From NCBI GenBank assembly GCA_016211085.1, contig JACQSY010000043.1:86845-126362 (forward strand): a stretch of 39,518 nucleotides of DNA, in the 5' to 3' direction. Within the stretch, counting starts at the first letter, position 1; every line of letters begins with the position of its first letter. Under the pieces are notes generated by a model that was given only the letters and a program-made list of their open reading frames with translations, had not been told where the DNA came from and made no database searches. Both the position numbers and the translations under genes were made by a program. Positions 16,281 through 25,703 of the stretch are shown in pieces. This DNA is from Acidobacteriota bacterium (GTDB lineage: Bacteria; Acidobacteriota; UBA6911; RPQK01; JACQSY01).

Positions 16281-16394
16281 CTACGGCCAGGGGTTGTTCC
16301 GCGTCTAATCTCTTTAGCTTCATGCCTTGATCGGCCGCGTCCGATTGCAGGTGCAGATTTATCTGGACTTAAATACGACTCAGGGGAGGTTGTA

Positions 16395-19300
16395 ATGGTC
16401 AGGAGTGCAGGTCAAAACAGATTTAAGAAATGGGCGGCCCTTATCTCGGGCGGCCGCGCGTTTTTTTCATGGTCATTATTGTTAGGGGCATTTCTGTCGT
16501 TCGCCATGGCACAGTTGCCCACGGGGACGATTTCAGGAGTCATTAGGGATGCCAGCGGAGGCGTCTTGCCCGGAGTCACCATCGCGCTCACCAACGTCGA
16601 AACAGGACAATCTCGAACAGTCCTTACCGACGACAGCGGCAACTATAAGGCTGTCGCGTTAGCGGTGGGGCGCTATGAGTTGAAGGCGGAAATGACCGGT
16701 TTCAAGACGGTGGTTCGCCACATTGGCCTCGCCGTAGGCCAAGAGGCGGTGGTGGACTTTGAGTTGCCGGTGGGGGAAGTGAGTGAAGAGGTCCAGGTCA
16801 CAGGCGAAGCCCCACTTGTAAACACCACCAGTAGCTCATTGGGCGGCTTGGTGAGTGATCAGAAGGTAGCTGACCTTCCACTCAACGGAAGGAATTTTAT
16901 TGATCTAGCCTTCCTGCAACCTGCCATCCAGCAGCATCGAAACATTACTCTTCAATCGGGTCTGACAGGAGGCTACTTTAGTTCCAACGGCGCCGGAGTT
17001 CGCTCTAATAATATCCTCCTTGACGGCGCCAACATGGTTAATCTGTGGGGGGTGAACTCCTCCTCGGTAACCGGTTCGACTTTGGGAGTTGAGGGGATTC
17101 GGGAGTTTCGGGTGGTCACGAATGCGTTCAGCGCCGAGTATGGCATGAACATGGGAAGCCAGATCAGCATTGTCAGCAAAAGCGGTACCAATCACTTCCA
17201 TGGTTCGCTCTTTGAATACCTGCGCAATAGCGTGCTGGATGCCCGCAATTTTTTTGACCGGAAAACAGCTACCAATACCAAGCGACTTCCGACGTTCATC
17301 CGAAACAATTTTGGGGCTGCCGTGGGTGGCCCCATCAAAAAAGACCAGACCTTTTTTCACGTTGCTTATGAGGGTTTGCGGGAGAGTCTGGGCCTCTCAA
17401 TTGTCAGCAACACCATTCCACCGACTGCTCGAGTAGACGGAGCCGTGGTGCCGGTCATCAATCCATTCGTGAAGAAACTGCTGTCGCTGTTTCCTCAACC
17501 GAATCTTCCTAACAACCAGTTCACTTTCCCGTTCACGCAACCGACAACCGAGGACTACTTTCAGGGTCGCGTCGATCATTCTTTTTCTTCCAACGATAAC
17601 ATTTTCTTCCGCTACACCGTCCATGATGCGGAAATCTCAAAAGCTCACAGCTACCCGCAGTTCCGCACGGAGCAAGAAAGCCGGTCTCAATTCGCCACTT
17701 TGTCGGAAACTCATGTTTTTTCGCCAGCGCTCCTGAATACTTTCAGGTTCTCCTATAGCAGAACCAATATTCGGGGAGATTCCGGTTCAGGAATCCAAGG
17801 ACCCGACTTTTCACTTATCCCTGGCAGGGAACTTGGAAATCTGATTATCCCGGGTGTCACTTCAGGTCCTTTCGGCCTTGGACCCGATCCGGTCATGCCG
17901 ACCGTGGCAAAGCAGAACGTGTTTACCCTCAGTAATGATGCTTTTTATACCGTAGGACGCCACTCTTTAAGAGTAGGAACGCTGATCAATCATTATCAGC
18001 AATATGCGGAAAACAATCTGGTCGCCAAAGGTTTCGTCGTATTTCCAAATCTTCCCGGTTTTCTGGTGGGGCAGACGGCCAATTATATCGCGGACGGCAT
18101 CGGTTCCAACCAGACTCGAACCAACCACTACAACACCTTTGGCTTTTACCTGCAGGACGATTGGAAAGCGCTTTCCAATTTGACTTTCAATCTGGGCCTC
18201 CGCTACGAATTCATTACCGTGCCTGTCGAACAGCAGGGACGCGGCGTCTCCTTGCGGAATCTCAAAACAGATGCCGCGTTTACTCCGGGCAAGCAGTTTC
18301 GTAATCCTTCTTTGAAAAACTGGAGTCCGCGTCTCGGCTTCGCCTGGGACCCCGCCGGCAACGGCAGGACAGCCATTCGCGGCGGCTTTGGCCTAGTGTA
18401 TGACGTCGGCAGTTTCGGCAGCGCTGTGGTGCTGGTTTCAACATCCCAGCCACCCTACTCTTTTAGAAATCAGGAAGTCGGTCAGATCCTGACCGTCCCC
18501 CTGAGCTTTCCCTCAGGCTCAGTCGGAAAATCGGTCCGCACCATGGATTTCAACATTCAGCAACCACATCTGCTTCAGTACAACCTCTCTTTGGAACAGG
18601 CTTTGCCTTTTGACATGGCAGCGAGCATCGCCTACGCGGGATCCCGCGGCATCAATCTCATGCAGGTGACCGATGGGAATCCCACGGTTCCGCAGATCGT
18701 GAATGGGAAAAAATTTTGGACTGGGCGCGAGCCTCGCATCAACCCCAACTGGCTGGAAGTGTTTCTGGCTACTGCAGGAGGCAATTCCTGGTATAACTCG
18801 ATGCAGGTCAGTCTTCAAAAGCGGTTATCCAACGGCCTTCAATTTCAGAGCTCGTATACCTGGTCGAAGTTGATTGATGAGACACAGGCTCAGCTTCTTC
18901 GCGAAGAATCCAATAGCCTGACATTTCCGACGGACGTTTTTAACCGGCAGACGGACCGAGGCCTTGCATCCTTTGACCTGAGGCACAACTGGCGTTTTAA
19001 CACCATCTATCGCTTTCCAAGACCCTCGATGAGTGGAGCCCTTGGCCAACTGCTAAAGGGATGGTGGATCAGCAGCATTGCGACCGTCTCGAGCGGTTAT
19101 CCTTTTACACCAGCGATCGCCATTAACAGGTCGCGATCGGCTGTATTGGGGCCCACTCAAAATGGGCTGGATCGGCCCAATGTGGCCGGCAATCGCAGCA
19201 TGGATGAGGTCGTGCTGGGCGGACCTGACAGGTATTTTGATCCCAACGCTTTTGTGCTGCAGGATGCCGGTTTCCTGGGAAATTCGGGAAGAAATACGGT

Positions 19301-19547
19301 TATTGGTCCCGGTTTTGCAACCGTCGATCTGTCGGTAGCGAAGGACACCAATTTGCCTTTTCTGGGAGAAGAAGGAAAACTGGAGTTCCGTGCCGAGTTT
19401 TTCAACATTCTCAACCGGGCAAACTTCGCTCTGCCGGATCGGATCGTTTTTGGTGGAGCGCCAACGCCACTGCCGACGGCTGGCCAAATCCTTTCGACGG
19501 TGAGCACGTCAAGGCAAGTCCAGTTTGCTCTGAAGCTTATTTTTTGA
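16395..19547 (+). CDS. TonB-dependent receptor, Oar-like, with carboxypeptidase-regulatory domain (copy 1)
   Basis: This 1050-residue outer-membrane protein has a signal peptide (about 1-40, 'FAMAQ'), then a carboxypeptidase-regulatory-like domain (about 43-125: 'GTISGVIRDASGGVLPGV' and 'VGRYELKAEMTGFKTVVR'). A plug follows with 'LVNTTSSSLGGLVSDQKVAD' and 'LPLNGRNFIDL', then a long beta-barrel ending in 'VQFALKLIF' with the C-terminal aromatic residue needed for barrel insertion. I see no clear TonB box. Such receptors take up large substrates (oligosaccharides, peptides, siderophores) using proton-motive force passed on by TonB; the substrate is unknown. The ATG has GGGGAGG 5 bases upstream and matches the start of the paralogue that follows. 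Confidence 0.92.
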   Translation: MVRSAGQNRFKKWAALISGGRAFFSWSLLLGAFLSFAMAQLPTGTISGVIRDASGGVLPGVTIALTNVETGQSRTVLTDDSGNYKAVALAVGRYELKAEMTGFKTVVRHIGLAVGQEAVVDFELPVGEVSEEVQVTGEAPLVNTTSSSLGGLVSDQKVADLPLNGRNFIDLAFLQPAIQQHRNITLQSGLTGGYFSSNGAGVRSNNILLDGANMVNLWGVNSSSVTGSTLGVEGIREFRVVTNAFSAEYGMNMGSQISIVSKSGTNHFHGSLFEYLRNSVLDARNFFDRKTATNTKRLPTFIRNNFGAAVGGPIKKDQTFFHVAYEGLRESLGLSIVSNTIPPTARVDGAVVPVINPFVKKLLSLFPQPNLPNNQFTFPFTQPTTEDYFQGRVDHSFSSNDNIFFRYTVHDAEISKAHSYPQFRTEQESRSQFATLSETHVFSPALLNTFRFSYSRTNIRGDSGSGIQGPDFSLIPGRELGNLIIPGVTSGPFGLGPDPVMPTVAKQNVFTLSNDAFYTVGRHSLRVGTLINHYQQYAENNLVAKGFVVFPNLPGFLVGQTANYIADGIGSNQTRTNHYNTFGFYLQDDWKALSNLTFNLGLRYEFITVPVEQQGRGVSLRNLKTDAAFTPGKQFRNPSLKNWSPRLGFAWDPAGNGRTAIRGGFGLVYDVGSFGSAVVLVSTSQPPYSFRNQEVGQILTVPLSFPSGSVGKSVRTMDFNIQQPHLLQYNLSLEQALPFDMAASIAYAGSRGINLMQVTDGNPTVPQIVNGKKFWTGREPRINPNWLEVFLATAGGNSWYNSMQVSLQKRLSNGLQFQSSYTWSKLIDETQAQLLREESNSLTFPTDVFNRQTDRGLASFDLRHNWRFNTIYRFPRPSMSGALGQLLKGWWISSIATVSSGYPFTPAIAINRSRSAVLGPTQNGLDRPNVAGNRSMDEVVLGGPDRYFDPNAFVLQDAGFLGNSGRNTVIGPGFATVDLSVAKDTNLPFLGEEGKLEFRAEFFNILNRANFALPDRIVFGGAPTPLPTAGQILSTVSTSRQVQFALKLIF

Positions 19548-19558
19548 GCGTGCTGCTG

Positions 19559-19593
19559 AAAGGCGGCCGGGCTTTTGCAAGCTCGGCTGCTTT
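19559..19593 (+). terminator. Hairpin after the first receptor gene
   Basis: GCCGGGCTT (19566-19574), loop TTGC, then AAGCTCGGC (19579-19587) form a 9-bp stem with one G-T pair, extended by AAAG/CTTT outside. The tail TTTCCCC is only partly T-rich, so it may be a weak terminator or an mRNA-stabilising hairpin between the two receptor genes. Confidence 0.5.
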
Positions 19594-19660
19594 CCCCTCA
19601 CAAGTATTTTTGTGCGGGAAACTTTCTCAGGCGGCCTCGTCGCACAAGCCTGCGTGGATG

Positions 19661-19689
19661 TTGCGCCCGCTGCTGGTTGAAATTAAAAT
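19661..19689 (+). promoter_or_regulatory. Candidate promoter of the second receptor
   Basis: TTGCGC (19661-19666), 17 bases, then TAAAAT (19684-19689) lies about 80 bases before the ATG at 19768. The -10 is good and the -35 poor. It would give the second receptor its own promoter despite the tandem layout. Confidence 0.4.
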
Positions 19690-19767
19690 TTAGACAGTTC
19701 CCCGGTTGGGGTGAAATCATTATTGATTGAAGATCAGAAAAGAGGCTTTGTCCTCGGGGGAGGGGCT

Positions 19768-22700
19768 ATGTTTAGGTTGCTTCAACGGCAACGAAAGTTT
19801 TCCACCGTTTTCATTGGGTTTCTCTCTGTTATTGCTTCAGGTGCGATGGAGCTGAGTTTTGCTCAGCTTCCGACGGCCACCCTGGTCGGCACCGTCAAGG
19901 ATGAGACCGCAGGCGTTTTACCCGGTGTCACCATTACGATCACCAACGAGGAGACCGGCTTGAACCGGACGGCTTTGACGGACGATAGTGGATCCTATAG
20001 AGCGCCCGCGCTCCCGGTAGGTCGTTATGAAGTGCGCGCTGAGCTCTCGGGATTTAAATCCGTGATCCGCCACGTGACGCTCTCGGTTGGCGACGCAGCC
20101 GTGGTCGATTTCGTCCTCCCTGTGGGTGAGGTGAGCGAACGGGTGGAGGTTACGGGAGAGGCTCCCCTTATCAACACGACGAGTAGCTCCCTGGGTGGAC
20201 TGGTGGACGACCAAAAGGTGGCGGATCTCCCCCTTAACGGCAGAAATTTTGTGGACCTTGCCTTTCTGCAGCCGGCGGTTCATGAACACCGCAATATGAA
20301 CCTGGTCTCAGGAATGTCGGGAACCTGGTTTACCAGCAATGGAGCCCCTCTTCGCTCTAATGCCATCATGCTGGACGGCGCCAACATGGTAAACCTGTGG
20401 GGAGCTAATTCGGCTTCCATAACCGGATCCACTCTCGGGGTTGAGGGCATCCGCGAGTTCCGCGTCGTCACCAATGCGTTCAGCGCTGAATACGGCATGG
20501 CTATGGGAAGTCAGATTTCCATCGTAAGCAAGAGCGGAAGCAACGAGTTTCACGGGTCGCTTTTTGAGTTTCATCGAAACAGCGCTCTCGACGCTCGTAA
20601 TTTCTTTGATCGAAAAACCGCCAGCAACCCCCGCCGGCTCCCGGTATTCATTCGCAACAACTTTGGGGTTTCCGTAGGCGGTCCCATCGTGAAAGACAAG
20701 ACCTTTTTTCACGGTGCTTATGAGGGCTTGCGAGAACGTCTTGGGGTGACCCGCATCTCGAACACCATTCCGAATTCAGCCAGAGTCGACGGCGGCCTCG
20801 TTCCCACGGTCAATCCAATAGTCAAACCGCTACTCACGCTTTTTCCGGAACCGAACCTGCCCAATAATCAGATGACGTTTCCGTTTACGCAGCCGACCAC
20901 TGAAGATTACTTTCAGTTGCGCATCGACCATACCTATTCGTCGAACGACAGCATCTTTGGCCGTTATACGTTCGATGATGCCGAACAAACCAAACCACGC
21001 GACTATCCCCGCTTCGTCGACCAGTTGGCCAGCCGCGCGCAATACGCCACCATCTCAGAGACTCACGTCTTTTCGCCGGCGGTGCTGAATACAGTTCGCT
21101 TGTCTTACAGCCGCACTTTCCTGGCCGCCGATTCAATCTCCGGAATCCGAGGACCCCAATTCTCACTCATGCCAGGACAGGATATTGGCAACCTCGTCAT
21201 CGGCGGAGTCACACCCGGCCTTGGACTGGGTCCGGACCCAGTGAATCCGACGCGCGTAAAGCAGAATGTGTTTACATTCAGTGATGACGTTTTCTGGACA
21301 CGAGGTTCTCACTCAGTCAAGTTTGGAACCCTAATAAACCATTATCAGCAGTACATGGAAACCAATCTGGTTGCCAAAGGGTTTGTGATCTTTCCCAATC
21401 TGCCTGCATTCCTGCAGGGGATTCCCGCTGCCTATCAGGCAAATACACCCGGGTCGCTTCAGATCCGAACCTACCACTACAACACGTACGGCTTTTACAT
21501 TCACGACGATTGGAAAACGCGCTCCAATTTCACGTTGAACCTGGGACTGCGCTACGAGTTCATGACGGTTCCCGAGGAACAGCAGGGCCGCGGGGCGGCT
21601 TTGCGAAATATCCGGACGGATAAAGACATGACTTTGGGCAAGCCGTTCGAGAACCCGTCCCTGAAAAACTTCAGCCCGCGCTTCGGTTTTGCTTGGGATC
21701 CCACCGGAACAGGTAAGACTGCGGTGCGCGGCGCGTTTGCCTTGACCTACGATGTGGGAAATCTGGGCAGCGGTCTGCTGGTGGTGGGCATTGCGCAACC
21801 TCCATTCTCAAGCCGCAGCCAGGTGGCAGGACCAGCGGCACGGAACTTCACCCTTCCCCTGACGTTTCCTCCCGGCTCAGTAGGAACTGCGATCAGAACT
21901 ATTGATTTCAACGTCGAGCAGCCCCACATGCTCACCTATAACTTGACCATTGAACAGGCGCTCCCCTTGGATACACGACTCAGTGTCGCTTATGCCGGCT
22001 CACGCGGTATCAATCTCGTTCAGATACCTGAGGGGAACCCCACTGTTCCCCAAATCCGTCCAGACGGACGCAAGTTCTGGACGGGTCTGGAGCCGCGGCG
22101 TAACCCCAACTGGGCATCCATCACTTTGCTGACGGCGGGCGGGAACTCCTGGTACAACTCATTGCAGGTTGGATTGGAGAAACGCCTGAGCCACGGTCTT
22201 CAGTTCCAGAGTTCTTATACCTGGTCCAAGCTGATTGACGAACCCCAGGGGCAATTAACCAACGAGAATACAACCGTTCTCAGCTTTGGCACCGACCCGG
22301 ATGACCGCCGCGTGGATCGTGCAGTTGCAGCCTGGGACATCACTCACAACTGGAGGTTCAACACCATTTACCGCCTGCCTTCGCCCGCTTCAAACGGTTT
22401 TGCTGGAGGCTTGCTGCGAGGCTGGTGGATCAGCGGCATCGTTACCGTTTCCACCGGTTATCCGTTTACCCCTTCTCTACAGACAGACCGCTCGCGGGCA
22501 TTTGTTCTGGGAGGGCAACTTGATCTCACGCGTCCCAATCGAGTCCCCGGACGAGAAGCTGACGACATCATATTGGGCAGCCCCGACCGATACTTTGATC
22601 CGACAGCATTTACGCTTCAGGAATTCGGATTTCTGGGTAATGCGGGCCGCAACATCCTCCGGGGGCCAGGCTTTGCCAACGTTGACTTTTCGGTGGCCAA

Positions 22701-22920
22701 GGATACGCCATTGCCCTTTTTGGGCGAGGAAGGAAAGCTGGAATTCAGGGCTGAATTCTTCAACATTTTTAACCGGGCGAATTTTGGTCCACCAGATCGA
22801 CGAGTTTTCGGCGGGGCTTCTCCTACAACGAACGAAGCTCCTTTGCCGACGGCCGGCCGTATTTTTACGACCGCCAGTACGTCGAGGCAGATTCAATTGG
22901 CTCTGAAAATTCTTTTCTAA
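19768..22920 (+). CDS. TonB-dependent receptor, Oar-like, with carboxypeptidase-regulatory domain (copy 2)
   Basis: This is a close tandem paralogue of the preceding receptor, also 1050 residues with the start chosen here. It has a signal peptide (about 1-33, 'LSFAQ'), a carboxypeptidase-regulatory domain ('GTVKDETAGVLPGV', 'VGRYEVRAELSGFKSV'), a plug with 'LINTTSSSLGGLVDDQKVAD' and 'LPLNGRNFVDL', and a barrel ending 'IQLALKILF'. Plug and end are nearly identical to copy 1; clear differences lie in loops such as the region coded near 21180-21240 and 21400-21460, which probably face the medium and set specificity. The ATG at 19768 follows GGGGGAGGGG and gives a normal signal peptide; the GTG at 19711 would add 19 residues. 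Confidence 0.92.
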   Translation: MFRLLQRQRKFSTVFIGFLSVIASGAMELSFAQLPTATLVGTVKDETAGVLPGVTITITNEETGLNRTALTDDSGSYRAPALPVGRYEVRAELSGFKSVIRHVTLSVGDAAVVDFVLPVGEVSERVEVTGEAPLINTTSSSLGGLVDDQKVADLPLNGRNFVDLAFLQPAVHEHRNMNLVSGMSGTWFTSNGAPLRSNAIMLDGANMVNLWGANSASITGSTLGVEGIREFRVVTNAFSAEYGMAMGSQISIVSKSGSNEFHGSLFEFHRNSALDARNFFDRKTASNPRRLPVFIRNNFGVSVGGPIVKDKTFFHGAYEGLRERLGVTRISNTIPNSARVDGGLVPTVNPIVKPLLTLFPEPNLPNNQMTFPFTQPTTEDYFQLRIDHTYSSNDSIFGRYTFDDAEQTKPRDYPRFVDQLASRAQYATISETHVFSPAVLNTVRLSYSRTFLAADSISGIRGPQFSLMPGQDIGNLVIGGVTPGLGLGPDPVNPTRVKQNVFTFSDDVFWTRGSHSVKFGTLINHYQQYMETNLVAKGFVIFPNLPAFLQGIPAAYQANTPGSLQIRTYHYNTYGFYIHDDWKTRSNFTLNLGLRYEFMTVPEEQQGRGAALRNIRTDKDMTLGKPFENPSLKNFSPRFGFAWDPTGTGKTAVRGAFALTYDVGNLGSGLLVVGIAQPPFSSRSQVAGPAARNFTLPLTFPPGSVGTAIRTIDFNVEQPHMLTYNLTIEQALPLDTRLSVAYAGSRGINLVQIPEGNPTVPQIRPDGRKFWTGLEPRRNPNWASITLLTAGGNSWYNSLQVGLEKRLSHGLQFQSSYTWSKLIDEPQGQLTNENTTVLSFGTDPDDRRVDRAVAAWDITHNWRFNTIYRLPSPASNGFAGGLLRGWWISGIVTVSTGYPFTPSLQTDRSRAFVLGGQLDLTRPNRVPGREADDIILGSPDRYFDPTAFTLQEFGFLGNAGRNILRGPGFANVDFSVAKDTPLPFLGEEGKLEFRAEFFNIFNRANFGPPDRRVFGGASPTTNEAPLPTAGRIFTTASTSRQIQLALKILF

Positions 22921-22938
22921 ACCCGGAAGACTGGGAGG

Positions 22939-22964
22939 GTGTTCTCTTCAGGACACGGTTTTGT
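22939..22964 (+). terminator. Rho-independent terminator after the second receptor
   Basis: GTGTTCT, loop CTTC, AGGACAC (22939-22956) make a 7-bp stem followed by GGTTTTGTTTT, a T-rich tail. It lies 18 bases after the receptor stop and separates it from the haem/propeller gene. Confidence 0.7.
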
Positions 22965-23053
22965 TTTAAATGTTGTGACGAGTCATAAACAGAACCGATC
23001 TTGGGAGGCCACCCCCTTCGTCCTAGATAGACCGTACCGGCCGAGGAGGTTTC

Positions 23054-24688
23054 ATGAAAGCCAGATCAGGAGTTTGGGTTGATCTTTTCTTGGGGGGAGT
23101 ATCTGCGTTCGTTTTACTTGTGCTCCTGGTCAGAGGAAGCGCAGCTGAAGAAACCGCAATCCTGCGGGGGACTACACGTTCCGTTGAAGGAAGTCCCCTT
23201 TACGGCATCCTGGTCAAGGCTCAGGCCAAGGGCAGCAACGTGGCGACTTGGGTCTTTTCTGACTCAAACGGCCAATATGAGTTCCCCCCGCTTTCGCCGG
23301 CAGAATATGAGATCTCCGTCGGAAAGAAATGGACGAAGAGTGTGAAGCTCGTCTCCGGTGGCGCTGTTTTAGATTTCCAAGTGCAGCTCGGGCCCGATTT
23401 CATGAATCAGACAACAGGAACCACCTGGGCGGCTCTCCTTCCAGGTTCGGAAGCAGAGAAAGCATCTTTGTACAAGAATTGTGGAAGTTGCCACAGCTAC
23501 TGGAGACTTTTTGACCGGCCTCAGAAAGACGCCAAAGGCTGGGCTGTCCTCGGACAAAGGATGGCACGCGTCACTTCAACGGGCGCACCTCTCGCACCCG
23601 ACCAGCCCTACAGAATCGATCTGAGTGAAGAAAACTTTAATGCTCTTAACGCCTATCTGGAACGCGTCATTACACCGGAGTTGCTTGGCAAACGCACTGT
23701 AGATGCGATGCTTCGACCCACGGGACAGGCGGCAAAGGCTGTTTTTACTGAGTGGGATCTTTCCAAACAGGTGAAGGAAACAGGAATTGCCTGGACCGAG
23801 CCGAAAACAGGTGTGGTCTGGGTCATTGTCGTCACTCATGACGGTTATGACGGATTGGGTCGTCTGGACATGAAGACAGGTGACCTGAAACTTTTTCCAT
23901 CCGCGCTCCGGGACGCTGCCTTTCACGATGTACTGGGTGATCGGGAAGGCAATCCATGGATCACGGCGGCGCGAGCAAATAAAATTGTAAAGCTCGATTT
24001 GACCACCAATCAATTTAAAATCTGGGAGATTTCAAATCGGTGGAATAGCCGCTGGGCCCATACCGGGGATTGGGATCCGGGAGGAAATTTTTGGGTCACG
24101 CTCACCATAGGCGAAGGTGCGGTAGTCAAGCTGAATCCTAAGACCGGAGAGGTCACAGGTGTTCCAACCCTCACGAAAAACCCTGATGTTTACGGCCTCC
24201 AGGTTGATCAGGAGGGGAATGTGTGGTTCACCTATCTGGCAGGTCACAAGATCGGAAAAATCGACCACAAGACAGGAAGAATGACCGAGTATGATCCCCC
24301 AACACCTGACGCGGGTCCGAGAAGAATACAAATGGACTCCAAAGGCCGGCTCTGGTTTTCAGAGTTTTATGTCGACAAAGTCGGGATGCTTGACCCGAAG
24401 ACCATGAAATGGGAGGAATACGATTTAGGATCTCCGGGTGGATCACCTTACTTTGTGAAGGTGGATGACCACGACCAGATTTGGTTCAATCTGATGAACG
24501 GGAATGCTCTCGGCACAGTTGACCCGGAAACTCGAGACGTCCAGCTGTTCCTCCTCCCTAATCCGGACAGTCTTTCACGAGACGCATTTTTTGATTATTC
24601 GAGCGAACCGCATGCGATCGTTTACGGCCACTCCTACATAGGTCCCGGTTCCCATGTCGGCGTGGGGCGAATGTACGTTCGCAAGTAA
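23054..24688 (+). CDS. Exported carboxypeptidase-regulatory/c-type haem/Vgb-like propeller protein, second copy
   Basis: This 544-residue paralogue of the 12277-14034 product has the same order of parts. It has a membrane or signal segment (about 10-30), a carboxypeptidase-regulatory-like domain (about 35-112, 'GILVKAQAKGSNVATWVFSD'), haem motif 'CGSCH' at 143-147 with a possible axial Met in 'RMARVTSTG', then a Vgb/SMP-30-like propeller ('NPWITAARANKIVKLDLTTN', 'VWFTYLAGHKIGKIDHKTG', 'LWFSEFYVDKVGMLDPKT', 'IWFNLMNGNALGTVDPET'). GAGGAGG lies 4 bases before the ATG, an unusually strong ribosome site. A terminator precedes it, so it probably has its own promoter within 22965-23053. The role is inferred as periplasmic oxidation, lyase or electron transfer; the substrate is unknown. 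Confidence 0.85.
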   Translation: MKARSGVWVDLFLGGVSAFVLLVLLVRGSAAEETAILRGTTRSVEGSPLYGILVKAQAKGSNVATWVFSDSNGQYEFPPLSPAEYEISVGKKWTKSVKLVSGGAVLDFQVQLGPDFMNQTTGTTWAALLPGSEAEKASLYKNCGSCHSYWRLFDRPQKDAKGWAVLGQRMARVTSTGAPLAPDQPYRIDLSEENFNALNAYLERVITPELLGKRTVDAMLRPTGQAAKAVFTEWDLSKQVKETGIAWTEPKTGVVWVIVVTHDGYDGLGRLDMKTGDLKLFPSALRDAAFHDVLGDREGNPWITAARANKIVKLDLTTNQFKIWEISNRWNSRWAHTGDWDPGGNFWVTLTIGEGAVVKLNPKTGEVTGVPTLTKNPDVYGLQVDQEGNVWFTYLAGHKIGKIDHKTGRMTEYDPPTPDAGPRRIQMDSKGRLWFSEFYVDKVGMLDPKTMKWEEYDLGSPGGSPYFVKVDDHDQIWFNLMNGNALGTVDPETRDVQLFLLPNPDSLSRDAFFDYSSEPHAIVYGHSYIGPGSHVGVGRMYVRK

Positions 24689-24708
24689 GGGATGATTTCC
24701 GCCAAAGC

Positions 24709-25491
24709 TTATATCGGGTCACAGTAAAAAAGGTCGGTTCGATAGGGCATCTCCAAGACCGTTTTCCCCGCAGTCTCGGGATGAGTCTGCATCATCTGGC
24801 GCATGCTTTCCAGGAGTCTTGTTTTGTTTTTTACATCCAGAGCTGCGACGAAGCTGACCGAGGCAATCCGCTCCAGGACCAGCTCTGGTGATGCGGAATG
24901 GCAGTGGTGAAACTGCACCAGCTGAAGCGGCGAAAAAAGGCCAAGGCTCTCCAGGACTCTCTTCCATTCCCCGGAGTGATAGCGGGGTGTCGTTCCCTGA
25001 AAGGGGGCCATCAATTCACTCATCCTTCTTACCCAGGCGAAACGCTCATCGCGTACGTTCCAAACCAAAACGAGCTTTCCGTGAGGTTTCAGGACTCGGT
25101 GAATCTCTTCGGCCGCATTCGTAACCTGAAACCAATGGAAAGATTGCGCGCTGCACACAAGGTCAATCGACTGGCTCTTGATGGGGAGGCGTTCAGCAAT
25201 ACCTGACAACAACGGAGTACTCGGGAGCACAAGCCTGAACTGTTTTTGCATTGGTGGGACGGGCTCAAGGACGACGATCTTTGAGTTGCTCCGCAGCAGG
25301 AGCCGGGTGAATTTGCCTGTACCCGCACCCAGTTCAAGCACACGTTGCTCGCCACTGAGCAAAAACGTGTCGGTTAAGTAATCCAGCAGGGCCGCAGGGT
25401 ATTCAGGACGCGCTCGTTCGTAACAGTCCGCACTACTTGTATAGCCGCGAATGGCTGTCTCATGTATTTGATTTCGTTGAATGTCAGCCAC
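24709..25491 (-). CDS. Class I SAM-dependent methyltransferase
   Basis: This 260-residue cytoplasmic protein has a Rossmann-type methyltransferase core. Motif I is 'VLELGAGTGKFTRLL', followed by the acidic 'VVLEPVP' at the end of strand 2, the 'SIDLVCSAQSFHW' strand 4 region and 'EEIHRVLKPHGKLVLVW'. This is the Methyltransf_11 pattern seen in small-molecule methyltransferases. The C-terminal part is variable and gives no hint of substrate. The start is GTG, with no in-frame ATG that would keep motif I. It is convergent with the haem/propeller gene, 20 bases apart, so it is probably unrelated to that island. Confidence 0.88.
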   Translation of the reverse strand: MADIQRNQIHETAIRGYTSSADCYERARPEYPAALLDYLTDTFLLSGEQRVLELGAGTGKFTRLLLRSNSKIVVLEPVPPMQKQFRLVLPSTPLLSGIAERLPIKSQSIDLVCSAQSFHWFQVTNAAEEIHRVLKPHGKLVLVWNVRDERFAWVRRMSELMAPFQGTTPRYHSGEWKRVLESLGLFSPLQLVQFHHCHSASPELVLERIASVSFVAALDVKNKTRLLESMRQMMQTHPETAGKTVLEMPYRTDLFYCDPI

Positions 25492-25703
25492 GTCGGTATT
25501 TTACACCCCGCCCGCTGAGTGAGTTGGACGAAGGAATGTTTGATAGATAATGGGTGTGTCAGTGGAAAAGCACGTTTTCGTCCGGGGGATGAATCGCAGG
25601 GATCGCGCGTAGTTGCGTTCAGGAATTACCGGCCGGCTGAGTTACGTCAATCTCCTCGGCGCTGTTGGCTGCTGATGTTGAAATGTGGGACACCGGGAGA
25701 GGT

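Noticed and set aside
16263..16394. Longer first receptor starting with TTG at 16263
   Set aside because: The TTG is inside the spacer of a good promoter, and the ATG at 16395 has a strong Shine-Dalgarno and yields a proper signal peptide like the paralogue.
22286..22906. 206-residue plus-strand frame inside the second receptor
   Set aside because: Out-of-frame shadow of the receptor's barrel coding sequence; no start signal or domain.
12277..24688. Vgb-like propellers as streptogramin (virginiamycin B) resistance genes
   Set aside because: The propeller is exported and fused to haem and regulatory domains, unlike cytoplasmic Vgb. The resemblance is to the fold family only.
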